Part shown: positions 45,486-53,585 of the stretch, piece after piece
How positions within the stretch are numbered: the stretch's first letter is position 1
How the letters are laid out: each line of letters opens with the position of its first letter
Source of the DNA: Bacteroidia bacterium
GTDB lineage: Bacteria; Bacteroidota; Bacteroidia; UKL13-3
Length of the DNA stretch: 64,000 nucleotides
NCBI GenBank assembly: GCA_021740845.1
Contig: JAIOYZ010000012.1
Span: 1 to 64,000 of the forward strand
Direction: 5' to 3'
Made by a program: the position numbers and the translations under genes
The notes under the pieces: model-generated
What the model was told of the DNA's origin: nothing
Seen by the model: the letters and a program-made list of their open reading frames with translations, nothing else
Databases searched by the model: none

Positions 45486-45941
45486 CTAAAAACCATTTGC
45501 TAGTTTATCTAGAATGGTATTAAGTAAATGGGCATCCTCATTGCTCAAACAATTTAACTGGGCCTCAAAAGCTGGAAACTTCTTGTCGATTTCTTCCAAT
45601 AATTTTAAACCTTCCAGTGTAATTACTATATCAACTTGGCGTCTATCAGCTTTACACTCTCTTCTAGTTAAGAGCTTCTTAAGCTTTAACTTTTCAATTA
45701 ACCTAGAAGCATTGCTCATTTGATCTAACATTCTGTCTTGAACCAAACCCACACTGGCTGGATTTGGATATTGCCCTCTTAATATTCTCAATACATTGTA
45801 TTGTTGAGGCGACAAATCATAGGTTTTAAAAAAACGAGCTTGCTCTGAATTAATCAATCCAGAAGTGTAAATGAGATTAAGCAACATCTTGTGATGCTCA
45901 CTCTTGAATTTAGTTTGTTGAATAGCTTTTTCGAGTTCCAT
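45486..45941 (-). CDS. MarR family transcriptional regulator
   Basis: The protein has 151 residues. The winged helix is LSPQQYNVLRILRGQYPNPASVGLVQDRM followed by SNASRLIEKLKLKKLLTRRECKADRRQVDIVIT, where the DxR wing motif is intact. It heads a two-gene operon with yceI. A palindrome in its own promoter (45960-45971) is a strong candidate operator, so it is probably self-regulated. Confidence 0.93.
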   Translation of the reverse strand: MELEKAIQQTKFKSEHHKMLLNLIYTSGLINSEQARFFKTYDLSPQQYNVLRILRGQYPNPASVGLVQDRMLDQMSNASRLIEKLKLKKLLTRRECKADRRQVDIVITLEGLKLLEEIDKKFPAFEAQLNCLSNEDAHLLNTILDKLANGF

Positions 45942-45950
45942 TTACAGGTA

Positions 45951-45983
45951 CAAATTTATATGTATATACATCTAATGTCCAAA
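45951..45983 (-). promoter_or_regulatory. MarR/YceI promoter with palindromic operator
   Basis: On the minus strand, TTTG (45983-45980), a 21-base spacer and TAAATTTG (45958-45951) form the promoter. Inside the spacer lies the perfect 12-bp palindrome ATGTATATACAT (45960-45971), the size and place expected for a MarR dimer repressing its own gene. Confidence 0.65.
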
Positions 45984-46015
45984 CATTTTTACTATTTATA
46001 TTTTAATTCGCTCAT

Positions 46016-47683
46016 TTACTGATGCTTATTTTGATAAACAGGTATTCCACCAATATATGATTCAATAATATTTGAGTTTCTAATTTTGTATAAATCGTCT
46101 TTAAATAAGTTGATATCACTTACAATAAAATCGGCGTAGGTACCTGGTAGCAATGAACCCATTGTATTTTCTTGGAAAGCAGCTTTTGCAGGCCATGTAG
46201 TTATTCCCATAAAAGCTTGTTGCCTTGTTAAAGCTTCCTGAGGAAAAAATCCACCAATTGGAAATCCATTGGCATCTTTACGAGAAACGGCAGCATCAAA
46301 AGTATAAAATGGGGAAACTGCCTCAACTGGAAAATCTGTTCCTAAAGGCAACCAATTGAGTTGTTTCAACAAGGAAGAATAAGCATAAGCACCATTCATT
46401 CTGTTTGAACCTAAACGTTCTTGCGCCCAATATTGATCGCTAGTAGCATGTGTGGGTTGAACCGATGGCACTATATCAAATTGGCCAAACAAATTTCTAT
46501 CTGCAGGATTAACAACTTGAGCATGCTCAATTCTCCAACGTCTATCAGAATGGTAACCAATGTATTTCCCATATAAATTTAATAGCAATCGATTGGTTGA
46601 ATCGCCAATAGCATGAGTATTTAATTGAAAAGGAGACCTAGCTATTTGAGCAATAAAATTCTCCATTTCAGATAAGGGAGTCAACAAAAATCCAGAATGA
46701 TTTGGCGAATCAGAATAGGGTTCCAATAAACAAGCACCTCGAGAACCTAAGGCTCCATCGCCATACATTTTAAAACTATTTACCTGCAACAAATTAGTTT
46801 TATAAACACCCCGGTTGAGCCAATAATTTAGATTCTCTTGGGTAATACTAACCATTGCGTTGATTCTAATCTTTAACCAGCCAGTTTGTTGCAAAGAATC
46901 AATTAATAAAATAATCTCAGTATCTAAGCCAGCATCGGTAACGGCAGTTAATCCATTTTGAAAACAAATTTGCTGTGCATCTAAAAGTGCCTTTATTTTC
47001 TCCCTATAGCTAGGTTTGGGCATAACACGTTCTACCAAATCAACAGCATTATCAATTAGCACTCCGCTCACCTTACCATTCTCAATTAAAATTTCACCGC
47101 CAGCAACCTTGGTGTTTAAATCAATCCCAGCTAAGCGCAAGGCAAAATCATTTGCAATAGCAGCATGCCCATCAACCCTCTTCAATAAAACTGGTATATC
47201 AGGAAAAGCATTGTTTAAAGCGGCATTTGTTGGAAATGCTTTACCAACCCATTTGTTTTGATCCCAACCTCTACCTAATAGGTAATCCTTAGTTTGCTTA
47301 GAATAAAAACTCATGCATTTATCTACTGCATTATCAAACGATTTAGATTCAGACAAATCTACCATTTGAAGAAATTGTCCTAATCCGTAAAAATGGCAAT
47401 GCGCATCAATCAATCCTGGATAAACATATTTCCCATTTAAACTTATTTGCGAATCCACCTGAAACTGACGTAAAAGATCTTTTGCGGCTCCTATTCCAAG
47501 TATTTTACCATGGTCAATTACCATTGCATCAGCAGTAGTTAATAAAGAATCAGCCATCTGAATCTTAGCATCAACTACTATCATACCCGCAGGCACCTTT
47601 GGTTTACATGCAGTAAAAAAGGCTAGGTTCAAACCGAAAAAAATAAACAGTACAAATGGTATGGAATGGTTTTTAGTTTTCAT
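46016..47683 (-). CDS. YtcJ-like amidohydrolase, lipoprotein
   Basis: The protein has 555 residues with a lipobox ending FTAC (Cys26). It belongs to the amidohydrolase superfamily: metal His in DAHCHF near residue 93, GLTAVTDAG, HAIGD, RIEHAQ and GTDFPVE. YtcJ-type enzymes hydrolyse amide or formyl bonds; the substrate is unknown. It overlaps the acyltransferase gene by 11 bp. A repeat core (47626-47635) encodes GLNLA within the signal sequence. Confidence 0.9.
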   Translation of the reverse strand: MKTKNHSIPFVLFIFFGLNLAFFTACKPKVPAGMIVVDAKIQMADSLLTTADAMVIDHGKILGIGAAKDLLRQFQVDSQISLNGKYVYPGLIDAHCHFYGLGQFLQMVDLSESKSFDNAVDKCMSFYSKQTKDYLLGRGWDQNKWVGKAFPTNAALNNAFPDIPVLLKRVDGHAAIANDFALRLAGIDLNTKVAGGEILIENGKVSGVLIDNAVDLVERVMPKPSYREKIKALLDAQQICFQNGLTAVTDAGLDTEIILLIDSLQQTGWLKIRINAMVSITQENLNYWLNRGVYKTNLLQVNSFKMYGDGALGSRGACLLEPYSDSPNHSGFLLTPLSEMENFIAQIARSPFQLNTHAIGDSTNRLLLNLYGKYIGYHSDRRWRIEHAQVVNPADRNLFGQFDIVPSVQPTHATSDQYWAQERLGSNRMNGAYAYSSLLKQLNWLPLGTDFPVEAVSPFYTFDAAVSRKDANGFPIGGFFPQEALTRQQAFMGITTWPAKAAFQENTMGSLLPGTYADFIVSDINLFKDDLYKIRNSNIIESYIGGIPVYQNKHQ

Positions 47684-48560
47684 TGTTATTTCTCCTTTTA
47701 TGCTTCCATCTTCTATGACTCCATAACCAAGATTCTGGATTACGTAAGATAATTTTCTCTAACAAATGCATGTGTGTTTCTGTAATTACATTTTCCTCCA
47801 TTAATTGTGGTTCATTGGTAATTGGTATAAAATCAATCTCATAAAAGCCTCTTTTTACACGAACCATTTCACCATATAAAACAGGGTAATTAAACTTTTT
47901 TGCTAATTTCTCTACACCCACAAAAACTGGAGTATCTTGGTTTAAGAAAGTCATCCAATGGCAGCCATCAGGACCAGGAGTTTGGTCGGCAACAAATGAA
48001 ACTGCTGTAGGAATATCTTTTCGCTTAAGCATTTCCCTCAAAATGTTTTGCATAGGAATGGTGTACACACCAAAACGTGTTCTAATAAAATTCACGTACC
48101 ATTCAAACCATGGATTAGTAAGTTGGTGATATAACACATCTACTTGGGCGCTTTTTAAATGCAAGGATTGTCCTGCCCATTCCCAATTAGCCATATGCCC
48201 GCATACCAAAATAAAAGGTTGGTTTCTGGCATTTAAGGTTTGAACCAAATGAAGATTATGAAATTTAATATGGCTAGAATAATAGGATTTATTTAAGGTG
48301 GCCATGCACAGAGTTTCTAAGGTTACATCAAATAAATTTCTATAGAAATCCCATGCAGTTTTTTTTATCCATTTCTCATCCTTATCGGGAAAAGAATTTC
48401 GAAGATTTTCAAAAATAACTTTTTTTCTGTAGCCAAAAATATAGTACACCACAAAGCGCAAACCATCCGAAATAAAATATATCACCCTCATTGGAAGTAA
48501 GGCCAATAAATATAATGGAATAGCTAAAATAATATAATACCAGTGAAACTTAGGCTTCAT
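47673..48560 (-). CDS. LpxL/HtrB-family lipid A acyltransferase
   Basis: The protein has 295 residues. One N-terminal membrane segment is followed by the acyltransferase motif HMANWEW (H-x4-E) near residue 115, with KDIPTAVSFVADQTPG and an FLNQDTPVFVG segment. It adds secondary acyl chains to lipid A precursors at the inner membrane. It follows a VOC gene by 3 bp and overlaps the amidohydrolase, so these genes form one transcript. Confidence 0.92.
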   Translation of the reverse strand: MKPKFHWYYIILAIPLYLLALLPMRVIYFISDGLRFVVYYIFGYRKKVIFENLRNSFPDKDEKWIKKTAWDFYRNLFDVTLETLCMATLNKSYYSSHIKFHNLHLVQTLNARNQPFILVCGHMANWEWAGQSLHLKSAQVDVLYHQLTNPWFEWYVNFIRTRFGVYTIPMQNILREMLKRKDIPTAVSFVADQTPGPDGCHWMTFLNQDTPVFVGVEKLAKKFNYPVLYGEMVRVKRGFYEIDFIPITNEPQLMEENVITETHMHLLEKIILRNPESWLWSHRRWKHKRRNNNEN

Positions 48561-48563
48561 TAA

Positions 48564-48911
48564 TTACTCTCTAGCGTGAATTCCAATTCGGTTTCCTTCA
48601 CTATCTTCACAAATTCCTGTATAACCAAACTCTTCGCTTATAAAGGCAGCAGGGCGTAAAATTTTGCCACCTAATTTTTCGGCCAGGGCCATTTGCTCTT
48701 GAATTGGCATTCTGGCATTTAAATAAACCATTACACCTGCAAAGGAAGGTTTGTAGGCAACGTGTTGAACCAAGGCCCCTTGTTGCCCTCCAAGAATTGC
48801 CATTTTAAAATCACCTAAATCCTGAAGGTGAATATTTGCATTTAGGAATTTTTCATAAAACTCCATTGCCCGGGTCATGTTGCTAACCGGAATTTCAAAC
48901 CATGTTATCAT
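48564..48911 (-). CDS. VOC (glyoxalase-like) family protein, short
   Basis: The protein has 115 residues with one VOC fold: WFEIPVSNMTRAMEFYEKFL at the start, the middle GALVQHVAYKPSFAGVMVYL and the end EDSEGNRIGIHAR, with metal-ligand candidates in the usual places. The reaction is unknown. It lies between a second VOC gene (12 bp) and the acyltransferase. Confidence 0.88.
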   Translation of the reverse strand: MITWFEIPVSNMTRAMEFYEKFLNANIHLQDLGDFKMAILGGQQGALVQHVAYKPSFAGVMVYLNARMPIQEQMALAEKLGGKILRPAAFISEEFGYTGICEDSEGNRIGIHARE

Positions 48912-48923
48912 ATTTTTAGCATA

Positions 48924-49301
48924 TTAATGAGGAGGTTCCCATAATTCGATTTTATTTCCTTCAGGATCTATCACCCAGCCAAACTTTCCAAATTCACTAG
49001 AATCTGTTTTATCCAAAACGTTAACGCCTTCCGATTTTAATTGCGGCAATAAAGTATCTAAATCGGCTACGGTAAAATTAACCATAAAAGAAGAGTTTGA
49101 AGGATTGAAATATTCAGTTTTCTCTTCAAAAAAACTAAAAACTTGAGATCCTCCAGGATGTTCCTCAATAAATACTTTTGGTTCAAAAACTGCACCCCAA
49201 TCTTGCATTGAAATACCCAAATGCTTGATATACCAAGCCAGCATGGCCGGTTTATCTTTGCATTTTAAAAACACACCACCTAAACCTGTTACTCTTTTCA
49301 T
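48924..49301 (-). CDS. VOC (glyoxalase-like) family protein, long
   Basis: The protein has 125 residues with one VOC fold: VTGLGGVFLKCKDKPAMLAWYIKHLGI, SFMVNFTVADLDTLLPQL and WVIDPEGNKIELWEPP, the last with the metal-ligand Glu. It differs enough from its neighbour not to be a recent copy. The substrate is unknown. Confidence 0.9.
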   Translation of the reverse strand: MKRVTGLGGVFLKCKDKPAMLAWYIKHLGISMQDWGAVFEPKVFIEEHPGGSQVFSFFEEKTEYFNPSNSSFMVNFTVADLDTLLPQLKSEGVNVLDKTDSSEFGKFGWVIDPEGNKIELWEPPH

Positions 49302-49303
49302 AA

Positions 49304-49822
49304 TTATTTTGATTTTCTTTTAAATGTAAATCCCGCTACAACAGAAAACAATAGCCCAACTGGTAATATCTCGGAAATGGTTATTAAAAATGCCCAAAAT
49401 GGATTTTCATAAAGTTTCATATAACCTTCCATTTCTGTTTTCATTTCCAAAATAAGTTGTTCATCTAAGCCACTATTCTTAGCCTTCTCCATTTCGTAAT
49501 GGGAATAATCTGCCATAAACTCGGGATACAGGTATTTATTCACCATTAACCAAGCCAAAGCATAAATAACAGACGATATTAGGGTAATCCACAAACCGGT
49601 AAGAAAGGCCCAACCAAAGGAAAAATTAGCATCGCCCAGAGAATTTCTGGTTTGCCAAACACCAACAAAAATAAAAGCAAGAGCAATTGCCATGGCAATA
49701 TATCCATATACCATTGCATTCTCAAAATTGGGATTATCTTTATTAATAACCCAAAGCATTAACATCCAAAATCCATTTATGGTTCCAGAGATCAAGCCAT
49801 TGCGCCAAATAATTGTTCGCAT
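49304..49822 (-). CDS. DUF4199 family membrane protein
   Basis: The frame extends to 49936, but the ATG at 49822 (MRTIIWRNGLISGTING) begins a protein of 172 residues typical of DUF4199: membrane helices near 10-28, 38-58, 68-95 and 140-165, with a hydrophilic loop (YSHYEMEKAKNSGLDEQ) before the last. The function is unknown. It heads the run with the VOC, acyltransferase and amidohydrolase genes. Confidence 0.85.
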   Translation of the reverse strand: MRTIIWRNGLISGTINGFWMLMLWVINKDNPNFENAMVYGYIAMAIALAFIFVGVWQTRNSLGDANFSFGWAFLTGLWITLISSVIYALAWLMVNKYLYPEFMADYSHYEMEKAKNSGLDEQLILEMKTEMEGYMKLYENPFWAFLITISEILPVGLLFSVVAGFTFKRKSK

Positions 49823-49928
49823 AAAATTTATTTTAAACCTAATTTCAATATTAGCAGGAAAGTGCAGATTAACAAAATCTTTAAAGCAATATAGTTTAAA
49901 AGTCAACTGAAATAAACAAAAATAGTTC

Positions 49929-49958
49929 TTGCTCAAAATCTAGGAATGATTATTTTTG
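49929..49958 (+). promoter_or_regulatory. tRNA promoter
   Basis: TTG (49929-49931), a 19-base spacer and TATTTTTG (49951-49958) lie 22 bp before the tRNA. Confidence 0.7.
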
Positions 49959-49980
49959 CGCCTCGCTAATTAAGTTAGCA

Positions 49981-50054
49981 GGGCCTATAGCTCATTCGGT
50001 TAGAGCATCTGACTCATAATCAGGGGGTGCCTGGTTCGATCCCAGGTGGGCCCA
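49981..50054 (+). tRNA. tRNA with CAT anticodon (Ile2 or elongator Met)
   Basis: The 74-base gene folds as a full cloverleaf: acceptor GGGCCTA with TGGGCCC (one G-T pair), D stem GCTC/GAGC, anticodon stem TCTGA/TCAGG with loop CTCATAA, and T stem CCTGG/CCAGG with loop TTCGATC. The discriminator is A, and CCA is not encoded. The CAT anticodon fits either tRNA-Met or the lysidine-modified tRNA-Ile2; the context GACTCATAATC resembles Ile2, but I cannot decide between them. Confidence 0.93.
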
Positions 50055-50141
50055 CAGAAATCAGTTTGGGTGTGAGTGCGAGAGTGCTCACACTTACAAA
50101 TGGTTTTCTTCTTCTCCTCACCCAAACTCCAACTCAAACTT
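50052..50141 (+). repeat. 90-bp direct repeat, first copy, abutting the tRNA
   Basis: It begins with the last three bases of the tRNA (CCA) and is identical to 50251-50340 except at one base. It contains a nested hairpin: AGTTTGGGTG (50063-50072) with CACCCAAACT (50119-50128), enclosing GTGTGAG (50070-50076) with CTCACAC (50087-50093). Just after it is ATGGAAAGC followed by a stop, resembling a decayed start of the gene that follows the second copy. Confidence 0.9.
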
Positions 50142-50250
50142 AATAATTTTAGAATGGAAAGCTAAGGTTCACTCCGAAAGCAATAATCTCAACTCTATTA
50201 TTTTTAAAAAAATTTAACCCAAAATAAATTTTAAGAGTGGTATGCATGAA

Positions 50251-50340
50251 CCACAGAAATCAGTTTGGGTGTGAGTGCGAGAGTGCTCACACTTACAAAT
50301 GGTTTTCTTCTTCTCCTAACCCAAACTCCAACTCAAACTT
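50251..50340 (+). repeat. 90-bp direct repeat, second copy
   Basis: It differs from the first copy at a single base (C to A within the second hairpin arm). It ends 4 bp before the start of the GIY-YIG remnant. The 109 bp between the copies holds nothing recognisable apart from the decayed start. Confidence 0.9.
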
Positions 50341-50344
50341 TTAA

Positions 50345-50542
50345 ATGGAATCCATAAATCAAGGCGAAAACGTTTTCTCTTGCTATATCATCTTCAGCAT
50401 GACTCTTAATAAATATTTTATTGGAATCACTTCTGAAGGTGCCCAAAACAGATTAATTAAGCATAACACTTCTGCGGATGGGAACTCTTTTACCTCTAAG
50501 ACCAATAGCATTATATTCCCTCATTACAACTTTAGGGTTTAA
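50345..50542 (+). pseudogene. Truncated GIY-YIG endonuclease
   Basis: The 65-codon frame contains the N-terminal half of a Bacteroidota GIY-YIG protein: CYIIFSMTLNKYFIGITSEG corresponds to YILYS...LNRYYIGxT, followed by RLIKHNTSADGNSFTSKTN. The catalytic C-terminal part (the IEKHIK helix with its Glu) is missing, and the frame ends soon after. I therefore read it as a remnant. Intact members are single-strand-type nucleases, often misannotated as UvrC-like. Confidence 0.7.
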
Positions 50543-50655
50543 CCCAAATCAATCCTCTCCAAATCACATTTTAGAATCACCTTGAAAAGTTTATTTCCAT
50601 TTCAACTTTATAGCACCAAAGAACAATGACCAAGAAGCAAAGACATTTTTTTACC

Positions 50656-50663
50656 TACCTTTG
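50656..50663 (+). promoter_or_regulatory. -7 box upstream of der
   Basis: TACCTTTG lies 20 bp before the der ATG. No TTG is visible at the usual distance, so the promoter is only half supported. Confidence 0.35.
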
Positions 50664-50683
50664 CAAGTTCAAATTAGAAATCA

Positions 50684-52003
50684 ATGGGTAATATAGTAGC
50701 AATAGTTGGAAGACCAAACGTAGGGAAATCAACACTTTTTAATAGGTTGATGGGCGAATTTAAAGCCATTGTAGACGATTTTAGCGGAGTAACCCGCGAC
50801 CGCCATTATGGAAAAGCAGAATGGCTCAACAAAGAATTTACCTTAATTGATACAGGCGGTTATGTTCATAATAGCACCGATATTTTTGAAACTGCCATTC
50901 GCGATCAAGTAAAAATTGCAATCGAAGAAGCAGATGTAGTATTATTTATGGTGGATGTTCAAGTTGGGATAACCGACTTAGATTCTGCTTTTGCAAATTT
51001 GCTTCGTAGAACCAAAAAACCAGTATTAGTAGTGGTTAACAAGGTAGATACTTTTGAAAAAGAACACGACTCTTACGAATTTTATAGTCTAGGATTTGAA
51101 AAAATGTTCTGTATTTCTTCTGGCAGTGGCAGTGGAACAGGAGAACTTTTGGATGAAATTATATCCTTAATTCCAGATGAAGATTTGGTGATGAGCGAAG
51201 ATAATGCAGAAGATGAAATACCTAAAATTGCTGTGGTTGGAAGGCCAAACGTTGGTAAATCATCCTTGGTAAATGCGCTTTTAGGAGAAGATAGAAATAT
51301 TGTAACCGATATTGCTGGAACCACAAGAGATACCATTCACTCCCACTATAATGTATATGGAAAAGAGTTCTTATTGGTAGATACAGCGGGAATTAGAAGA
51401 AAGAAGAAGGTTAACGAAGACATCGAGTTTTACTCCGTAATGCGCTCCTTACGTGCCTTAGAAAATTGCGATATTGTTATTTTGGTTTTAGATGCTCAAT
51501 TAGGTTTGGATCAACAAGACCTAAACTTGGTTACATTAGCTATTAAGAATGGAAAAGGCTTGGTAATCCTAGTGAACAAATGGGATTTGATGCAAAAGGA
51601 AACCAATACTGCCAGAAATTACGAAATGGAAATCAAGGAAAAATTGAAGCCATTTGATGATGTTCCCATTATTTTTACTTCTGCCATTGAGAAGCAAAGA
51701 ATTCACCGTGCTGTAGAGGTGGCCATGCAGGTTTATGAAAATAGAACTAAAAGAATTACCACTTCTAAGCTGAATGAATTCATCGAAAAAATTATAGAGG
51801 CATATCCTCCACCTTCTGTAAAAGGAAAGTTTATCAAGATAAAATATGCCACCCAATTACCGGGTAGAAGTCCAAAATTTGTCTTTTTCTGTAACTTACC
51901 ACAATATGTAACCGATAGTTATAAAAGATATTTAGAGAACAAAATGCGCGAAGAATATGACTTCTCTGGAGTACCGGTTACCATTTATTTTAGAAAAAAA
52001 TAA
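50684..52003 (+). CDS. der: Ribosome biogenesis GTPase Der (EngA)
   Basis: The protein has 439 residues with two tandem GTPase domains and a C-terminal KH-like domain. G1 motifs are GRPNVGKST (residue 8) and [10 protein letters not shown]3 motifs are DTGGY and DTAGI; G4 motifs are NKVD and NKWD. The C-terminus ([15 protein letters not shown]) is typical. It acts in 50S subunit assembly. Confidence 0.98.
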   Translation: MGNIVAIVGRPNVGKSTLFNRLMGEFKAIVDDFSGVTRDRHYGKAEWLNKEFTLIDTGGYVHNSTDIFETAIRDQVKIAIEEADVVLFMVDVQVGITDLDSAFANLLRRTKKPVLVVVNKVDTFEKEHDSYEFYSLGFEKMFCISSGSGSGTGELLDEIISLIPDEDLVMSEDNAEDEIPKIAVVGRPNVGKSSLVNALLGEDRNIVTDIAGTTRDTIHSHYNVYGKEFLLVDTAGIRRKKKVNEDIEFYSVMRSLRALENCDIVILVLDAQLGLDQQDLNLVTLAIKNGKGLVILVNKWDLMQKETNTARNYEMEIKEKLKPFDDVPIIFTSAIEKQRIHRAVEVAMQVYENRTKRITTSKLNEFIEKIIEAYPPPSVKGKFIKIKYATQLPGRSPKFVFFCNLPQYVTDSYKRYLENKMREEYDFSGVPVTIYFRKK

Positions 52004-52010
52004 ATTTATC

Positions 52011-52040
52011 TTGCAGATATTAAAGTATTTCCTATATTCG
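52011..52040 (+). promoter_or_regulatory. Promoter of the small Ala/Glu-rich lipoprotein
   Basis: TTG (52011-52013), a 19-base spacer and TATATTCG (52033-52040), 36 bp before the ATG. Confidence 0.7.
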
Positions 52041-52076
52041 CACCGATTTTAGAAAAACAATTTAAAAACAAGTAAA

Positions 52077-52328
52077 ATGAAAAAAGTATTATCAATCGTT
52101 GCCGCTTCTGCTATGTTGGCTATCGTAGCATGTGGTCCTTCAGCTGAAGAAAAAAAGAAAGCTGACGAAAAAAGAATTCAAGATTCAATCGAAGCTGCTC
52201 AGCGTAACGCTGATTCATTAGCTGCTTTAGAAGCATCTATGTTGCCAGCTGACACTACTGTTGTTGCTGCTGAAGGTGCTGAAGCTGCTCCTGCTACAGA
52301 AGTTGCTCCTGCTGAAGCTGCACACTAA
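52077..52328 (+). CDS. Small Ala/Glu-rich lipoprotein
   Basis: The protein has 83 residues: a lipoprotein signal (MKKVLSIVAASAMLAIVAC, Cys19), a charged helix (EEKKKADEKRIQDSIEAAQRN) and an Ala/Glu/Pro-rich tail. It may be an abundant envelope lipoprotein of the Lpp or stress type. The gene uses GCT alanine codons heavily, like the HU gene, and has a strong promoter and terminator, which together suggest high expression. No domain is recognised. Confidence 0.82.
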   Translation: MKKVLSIVAASAMLAIVACGPSAEEKKKADEKRIQDSIEAAQRNADSLAALEASMLPADTTVVAAEGAEAAPATEVAPAEAAH

Positions 52329-52350
52329 TTATTAGTGAACAGAATCAATC

Positions 52351-52389
52351 GAAAAAAGAGTCCCGAAGGTTCGGGGCTCTTTTTTTTTC
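52351..52389 (+). terminator. Rho-independent terminator after the small lipoprotein
   Basis: AGAGTCCCGAA (52357-52367) pairs with TTCGGGGCTCT (52370-52380) around a GG loop, followed by a long T-run. Confidence 0.9.
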
Positions 52390-52409
52390 TACTTTTTAAC
52401 AAAAAATAT

Positions 52410-52439
52410 TTGGCTTCCGGAAAATTATACATATTTTCG
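52410..52439 (+). promoter_or_regulatory. Promoter of rpmH
   Basis: TTG (52410-52412), a 19-base spacer and TATTTTCG (52432-52439), 20 bp before the L34 start. Confidence 0.7.
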
Positions 52440-52459
52440 CAGTCCTAAAATTAAAGGCA

Positions 52460-52621
52460 ATGGCTCAACCAACATTTAACCCATCTATAAAAAAGCGTAA
52501 AAACAAGCATGGTTTTCGCGAGAGAATGGCAAGCGCTTCAGGCAGAAAAGTAATCAAAGCTCGTAGAGCTCGTGGTCGTAAAAAATTAACCGTTTCTGAC
52601 GAAAAACGTCATAAGCATTAA
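52460..52621 (+). CDS. rpmH: 50S ribosomal protein L34
   Basis: The protein has 53 residues, typical for Bacteroidota L34. It reads [19 protein letters not shown], then [22 protein letters not shown], the Arg/Lys-rich L34 core (normally GFRxRMxTxxGRxVLxxRRxKGRxxL). The gene is usually paired with rnpA and yidD, and those follow here. Confidence 0.96.
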   Translation: MAQPTFNPSIKKRKNKHGFRERMASASGRKVIKARRARGRKKLTVSDEKRHKH

Positions 52622-52628
52622 TTTTTAA

Positions 52629-52686
52629 TTTCTATTCTCAACTACTATTGCAGTTTAATTCCGCAATTGGCTAATGAGAAATAGAA
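52629..52686 (+). other. Possible structured RNA segment downstream of rpmH
   Basis: TTTCTATTCTCA (52629-52640) can pair with TGAGAAATAGAA (52675-52686), with a one-base bulge, around an inner ATTGC/GCAAT stem. It may be an mRNA 3' structure or chance; no known RNA family is recognised. Confidence 0.25.
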
Positions 52687-52796
52687 CTAGTAAGGTTAAC
52701 TAAAAATATTTAGTTGGCTTTGCGCAATATCAAACAGAGAAACAAATTTGGTTTTTCAGTTTGACCCTAAAAAGAAGAATCCAGGTTCAAATTATA

Positions 52797-52824
52797 AAAT
52801 CCCGCCCCTGCGGGATTTTTTTTG
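52797..52824 (+). terminator. Terminator between rpmH and rnpA
   Basis: AAATCCCGC pairs with GCGGGATTT around a short CCCT loop, followed by eight Ts. It lies 57 bp before the rnpA start. Confidence 0.85.
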
Positions 52825-52880
52825 CTTTTGTATTTTTCTATTTTAAAATTGAAAACCAACAAAAATTGGTTCAAAACGAA

Positions 52881-53300
52881 ATGGCACCTAACGGATTATT
52901 AAAAGTTGAACGGGTGCGAGCCAAGAAAACCATTGACTCGCTTTTTGGCAAGGCCAGCAAGGCAATTATTGCTTACCCATTTAGGTTTTCTTGGGTTTGG
53001 CTTGAACCAAATTCTCTAGGCAATTGTTCTGTTTTGTTTATTAGTTCGAAGAAGAAATTGAAATCTGCAGTTGACAGAAATAGAAGAAAGCGATTGTTAA
53101 AAGAACTCTATCGGCTCAACAAAACTCCGTTAGTAACTTATTTAAGTAAAAACGGTTTGAACCTAGCGCTTTCTATTAATTTTGTGGGTTCTGAAACTTT
53201 AGACTTTCATTTACATACTCCCCTATTTCAAAAAGCAATCAATAAATTACTCCTTGAATTACAAAAAAATAATACAAGCACCCTTCCTCCTACTCATTAA
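52881..53300 (+). CDS. rnpA: Ribonuclease P protein component
   Basis: The open frame reaches 52761, but that part contains the rpmH terminator, so the start is the ATG at 52881 ([21 protein letters not shown]), giving 139 residues. RnpA features are the N-terminal KKxx[13 protein letters not shown] and the signature [14 protein letters not shown]. It supports RNase P RNA in tRNA 5' maturation. A repeat core (53154-53163) encodes GLNLA. Its end overlaps the yidD start by 47 bp. Confidence 0.93.
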   Translation: MAPNGLLKVERVRAKKTIDSLFGKASKAIIAYPFRFSWVWLEPNSLGNCSVLFISSKKKLKSAVDRNRRKRLLKELYRLNKTPLVTYLSKNGLNLALSINFVGSETLDFHLHTPLFQKAINKLLLELQKNNTSTLPPTH

Positions 53301-53481
53301 GTTGTATCAAGGACTTATTTCTCCTTTACTTCCTAATGCATGTAGGTATACTCCAACTTGCTCAGAATATACTGTTGAGGCAATAGAAAAACATGGAGTA
53401 TTAAGGGGGATTTGGCTTGGAGTAAAAAGAATTGGAAGGTGCCATCCGTGGGGCGGCCATGGCCACGATCCCGTTCCATAG
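53254..53481 (+). CDS. yidD: Membrane protein insertion efficiency factor YidD
   Basis: The protein has 75 residues. The start is a TTG at 53254, inside the rnpA gene. The YidD signature is clear: [33 protein letters not shown] and [20 protein letters not shown]. It assists YidC-dependent membrane insertion. The order rpmH-rnpA-yidD is conserved in many bacteria. Confidence 0.94.
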   Translation: MNYKKIIQAPFLLLIKLYQGLISPLLPNACRYTPTCSEYTVEAIEKHGVLRGIWLGVKRIGRCHPWGGHGHDPVP

Positions 53482-53585
53482 CTGATTTTACCGCTTAGGT
53501 AAAGCTTGAGCAACTACTCCTATTCTTATAAAATTTTATAATTGGTTGATGCGTTTTCAGGAGTATCCACTAAATTCCACCCAAA

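Noticed and set aside
48564-49301. The two VOC genes as one split gene
   Set aside because: Each encodes a complete VOC fold with its own start and end, and the sequences differ clearly.
50052-50340. Pair of 90-bp repeats as a CRISPR array or phage att sites
   Set aside because: Only two copies occur, 109 bp apart, too long for CRISPR repeats, with no cas genes. Overlap with the tRNA is three bases, and there is no integrase, so phage attachment is not supported.
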